The translations under genes and the position numbers were made by a program. Positions 5,437-7,551 of a stretch of 7,551 nt of DNA are shown here, in pieces. Origin of the DNA: Alphaproteobacteria bacterium (GTDB lineage: Bacteria; Pseudomonadota; Alphaproteobacteria; Sphingomonadales; Sphingomonadaceae); NCBI GenBank assembly GCA_028293055.1, contig JAQGLD010000379.1, forward strand, positions 1 through 7,551. The letters run 5' to 3'. The notes beneath the pieces are model-generated. The model had not been told where the DNA came from. It was given only the letters and a program-made list of their open reading frames with translations, and did not search any database. Each line of letters starts with the position of its first letter. Position 1 is the first letter of the stretch.

Positions 5437-6675
5437 ATGCCCCTGACCCATACAGCCGTCAAGAATGCCACGCCGCTGGCCAAGCCATATAAGCTTACGG
5501 ACGGCGGCGGGCTCTACTTGCTCGTGCAGGCCAATGGCCGAAAGTTGTGGCGGATGAACTATCGCTATCTCGGCAAGCAGAAAACCCTGGTTTTCGGCGC
5601 CTGGCCCGAGGTCGAGCTGGAAGATGCCCGGGACCGCCGTGACAAGGCGAAAAAGCTCCTGGCCGCCGATAAAGACCCCTCTTCCGAAAAGCGGAAGGCG
5701 CGTGCCGAGGCACTCGAAGCGGCGGGCAACACCTTCAGGACGATCGCGGAAGAATGGGTCAAGAAGCAGAAGCGAGAGGGTTTGGCCGAGGTCACGGTGT
5801 ACAAGATCGAGTGGCTGCTGGGTAAGGCCTACAAGACAATCGGTCATCGCCCGGTCGACGAGATCGGCGCGCAGGAGGTCCTGACCGCTCTACGGAAAGT
5901 CGAAGCTTCTGGTCGCTATGAAAGCGCGCGGCGCATGCGTAGCGTCATAAGTCGAGTCTTCCGGTACGGCATCGCGACCGCCCGGGCGAACAGGGATGTT
6001 GCCGCCGATCTGCGCGGAGCGCTGGTGTGCCCAAAACCCAAACATCTGGCAGCGATCACGACGCCCAGGGAAGCCGGGGCGCTGATGCGGGCCATCGAGG
6101 GGTATTCGGGTCACCCCATCACGCTTCTCGCGCTCAGGATGACGCCGCACGTTTTCGTTCGCCCGGGCGAGCTCCGCAGGGCGGAATGGGACGAGTTCGA
6201 CATCGAGAAGAAGGTGTGGTCGATCCCAGCGGAGAAAATGAAGATGCGGCGGCCGCACCGTGTGCCATTGTCGACCCAGGTCATGGCTATTCTCGAAGAG
6301 CTGGATGCACTGACCGGCGACGGCAAGTATCTGTTCCCTTCGTTCCGCACGCGGTGGCGGCCGATGTCGGAGAACAGCATCAACGGGGCATTGCGGAGGC
6401 TCGGCTATAGTCAGGAGCAGATGTCCGCCCACGGATTCCGCGCCCTGGCGGCGACGTTGCTCAACGAAATGGGCGCCTGGTCCGCTGACGCGATCGAACG
6501 CCAACTGGCCCATCAGGAGACTGGCGTGCGCCGCGCCTACGCTCGAGGCGAGTATTGGGATGAGCGGGTCAGGATGATGCAGCATTGGTCGGATCATCTT
6601 GATACGCTGCGGAGCGGAGCTCGGGTGGTCAGCCGCCGGTTCCCGGCCAGAGAGGCGGCGAGACCGTCCGCATGA
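5437..6675 (+). CDS. int: P4-type tyrosine integrase of a tRNA-Leu genomic island
   Basis: Site-specific tyrosine recombinase that integrates and excises a genomic island at the tRNA-Leu 3' end. 412 aa, normal for the P4/CP4 family. The N-terminal arm-binding DUF4102-like domain (about 1-90) begins MPLTHTAVKNATPLAKPYKLTDGGGLY-like and contains LVQANGRKLWRMNYR. A SAM-like core-binding domain follows (about 98-190), then the catalytic domain. Numbered from this ATG, the active-site set is R242 (VRPGELRRAEW), K269 (KMKMRRPHRVPLS), H332 and R335 (AHGFRALAAT), H359 (LAHQETG) and Y368 (RRAYARG), nine residues after H359 as in the family. All are present, so it is probably active. The start is the ATG at 5437 with GGAG 7 bases upstream, matching the family's MPLT opening; GTG at 5416 and ATG at 5419 are less likely. 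The C-terminal tail of about 20 residues is variable. Confidence 0.95.
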   Translation: MPLTHTAVKNATPLAKPYKLTDGGGLYLLVQANGRKLWRMNYRYLGKQKTLVFGAWPEVELEDARDRRDKAKKLLAADKDPSSEKRKARAEALEAAGNTFRTIAEEWVKKQKREGLAEVTVYKIEWLLGKAYKTIGHRPVDEIGAQEVLTALRKVEASGRYESARRMRSVISRVFRYGIATARANRDVAADLRGALVCPKPKHLAAITTPREAGALMRAIEGYSGHPITLLALRMTPHVFVRPGELRRAEWDEFDIEKKVWSIPAEKMKMRRPHRVPLSTQVMAILEELDALTGDGKYLFPSFRTRWRPMSENSINGALRRLGYSQEQMSAHGFRALAATLLNEMGAWSADAIERQLAHQETGVRRAYARGEYWDERVRMMQHWSDHLDTLRSGARVVSRRFPAREAARPSA

Positions 6676-6778
6676 TTGATGCGCAGGCCGATGCTGTCCG
6701 GCAATGCCTTTCCTCGATCCGTCTCCAGCGCGCCGGATGAGGCAGGAAATCGCAGGCGGTCCGGGCTAGGATCGCTGC

Positions 6779-6783
6779 AGGAG
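6779..6783 (+). promoter_or_regulatory. Shine-Dalgarno favouring the GTG start of the PLP-enzyme gene
   Basis: AGGAG ends 8 bases before the GTG at 6792 but 14 bases before the in-frame ATG at 6798. Spacing therefore favours GTG, which adds only Met-Lys before Met-Ser-Arg-Arg. Either start keeps the Tat signal intact. Confidence 0.6.
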
Positions 6784-6791
6784 AAAAGCCT

Positions 6792-7551
6792 GTGAAGATG
6801 AGCCGTCGAGAATATCTTGTTGCCGCCGGCGCGCTGCCGATCGCGGCGGGATCGCTGGCGCTGGTCCGCCCGGCATCGGCGGCCGAGGCGCCATCGCTTC
6901 CCGACAAGGCATCGTTCGTCCCCACCGATCTTGCCTATCTCGACAGTGGTTCGCAGCACCCAATGAGCATCGGTGCCAAGGCAGCGGTCGACACCTATCT
7001 TGCGAAGCGGACCCTCGATCCCGCGGCCGCGGCCTATGAGCTCGACGAGGACGGCCTGCTCGCCAAGTTCGCGCGCATGATCAACGCCGATGTCGACGAG
7101 GTAACCTACATCCAGAGCACCACGACCGGCGAACAGATGGTGCTTCGCGCGCTCGATATCCCGGCCGGTGGCGGGCATATTGTGACTGATACGCTTCACT
7201 TTTTCGGCTCGCTGCCGCTCTACGAGGAAATGGCTCGGCAGGGCATGAAGGTGAGCTGGCTGAAACCGGTCGACGGGCGAATCCGGATCGAGGACATGAG
7301 GGCGGCCGTGACCAGGGGGACTCGGCTCGTCGCCCTGTCCCTGGTCTCCACGATCAACGGGTTCGAGCACGACCTCAAGGCGGTCTGCGATATTGCCCAT
7401 GCGTCGGGAGCGCTGGTCTATGCCGATATCATCCATGCCGCCGGCGCGGTTCCGGTCGACGTCAAGGCGTGCGGCGTCGATTTCGCGGCGTGCGCCTCGT
7501 ACAAATGGCTGATGGGCGATTTCGGGCTTGGTTTCCTGTTCGTCCGAAAGG
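6792..7551 (+). CDS. Tat-exported class V aminotransferase-fold PLP enzyme, C-terminus cut by window edge
   Basis: First cargo gene after the integrase; 253 residues visible of an expected 400 or so. The N-terminus SRREYLVAAGALPIAAG (4-20) is a twin-arginine signal (R5, R6), and ASA near residue 30 offers a cleavage site, so the folded holoenzyme should go to the periplasm. The rest is a class V aminotransferase (SufS/isopenicillin-N epimerase type) fold: TDLAYLDSGSQHPM near 44-57, STTTGEQ at about 114-120, LVALSLVSTINGFEHD near 178-193, YADIIHAAGA at 210-219 with the pyridine-contacting D212, and the Schiff-base lysine K238 in ASYKWLMGD. H215 stands where cysteine desulfurases carry Gln. Pseudomonas PvdN is a known Tat-exported relative acting on pyoverdine, so an oxidative or lyase reaction on an amino acid or peptide is plausible. 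The actual substrate is unknown. The 116-bp gap before it holds no convincing promoter, so it may be co-transcribed with int. Confidence 0.85.
   Translation, partial: MKMSRREYLVAAGALPIAAGSLALVRPASAAEAPSLPDKASFVPTDLAYLDSGSQHPMSIGAKAAVDTYLAKRTLDPAAAAYELDEDGLLAKFARMINADVDEVTYIQSTTTGEQMVLRALDIPAGGGHIVTDTLHFFGSLPLYEEMARQGMKVSWLKPVDGRIRIEDMRAAVTRGTRLVALSLVSTINGFEHDLKAVCDIAHASGALVYADIIHAAGAVPVDVKACGVDFAACASYKWLMGDFGLGFLFVRK

Noticed and set aside
6676..6791. Possible promoter in the int to PLP-enzyme gap (TAGGAT at 6767-6772)
   Set aside because: It resembles a -10 box in four of six positions, but there is no -35-like hexamer at proper spacing.
6594..7436. 280-codon minus-strand open frame
   Set aside because: Antisense to the end of int and to the PLP-enzyme gene; no family resemblance.

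Overview
The window looks like chromosomal DNA of an alphaproteobacterium, most likely a sphingomonad (Sphingomonadales). It is GC-rich, several of its proteins read like sphingomonad orthologues, and it carries the GTCATCCCGGCGAAGGCCGG-type intergenic palindrome that I associate with that group. Genus is not resolvable by eye.

Bases 1 to about 5260 are ordinary core chromosome. A 3'-truncated lysA (diaminopimelate decarboxylase, minus strand) diverges from ubiG (ubiquinone O-methyltransferase, plus strand). ubiG converges, across a 135-bp gap filled by a large hairpin repeat, on a run of four minus-strand genes. In transcription order these are an NDUFA9-like atypical SDR, uppP (undecaprenyl-diphosphate phosphatase), a small exported protein of unknown function that starts at TTG, and a GST-fold protein that best matches the FtsZ-associated division protein FzlA. 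uppP, the exported protein and fzlA all concern, or could concern, the cell envelope. A two-part palindromic block with a terminator-like hairpin lies between the NDUFA9-like gene and uppP, so the four genes are probably not one transcript.

From 5174 the character changes. A complete tRNA-Leu(CAG) gene is followed by a short, AT-richer leader (5261-5436) holding a T-tract terminator and further small palindromes. Then comes an intact P4-type tyrosine integrase with all expected catalytic residues, pointing away from the tRNA. This is the standard left end of a genomic island inserted into the 3' end of a tRNA gene. The first cargo gene visible is a Tat-exported class V aminotransferase-fold PLP enzyme, cut by the window end at 7551. 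The rest of the island and its right attachment site lie outside the window.

No stretch over 300 bases lacks a gene; the largest gap is the 176-bp leader between tRNA and integrase. I see no CRISPR array, rRNA, IS element or obvious defence system. The undescribed biology, if any, is in the small exported protein beside fzlA and in the island cargo that starts here.
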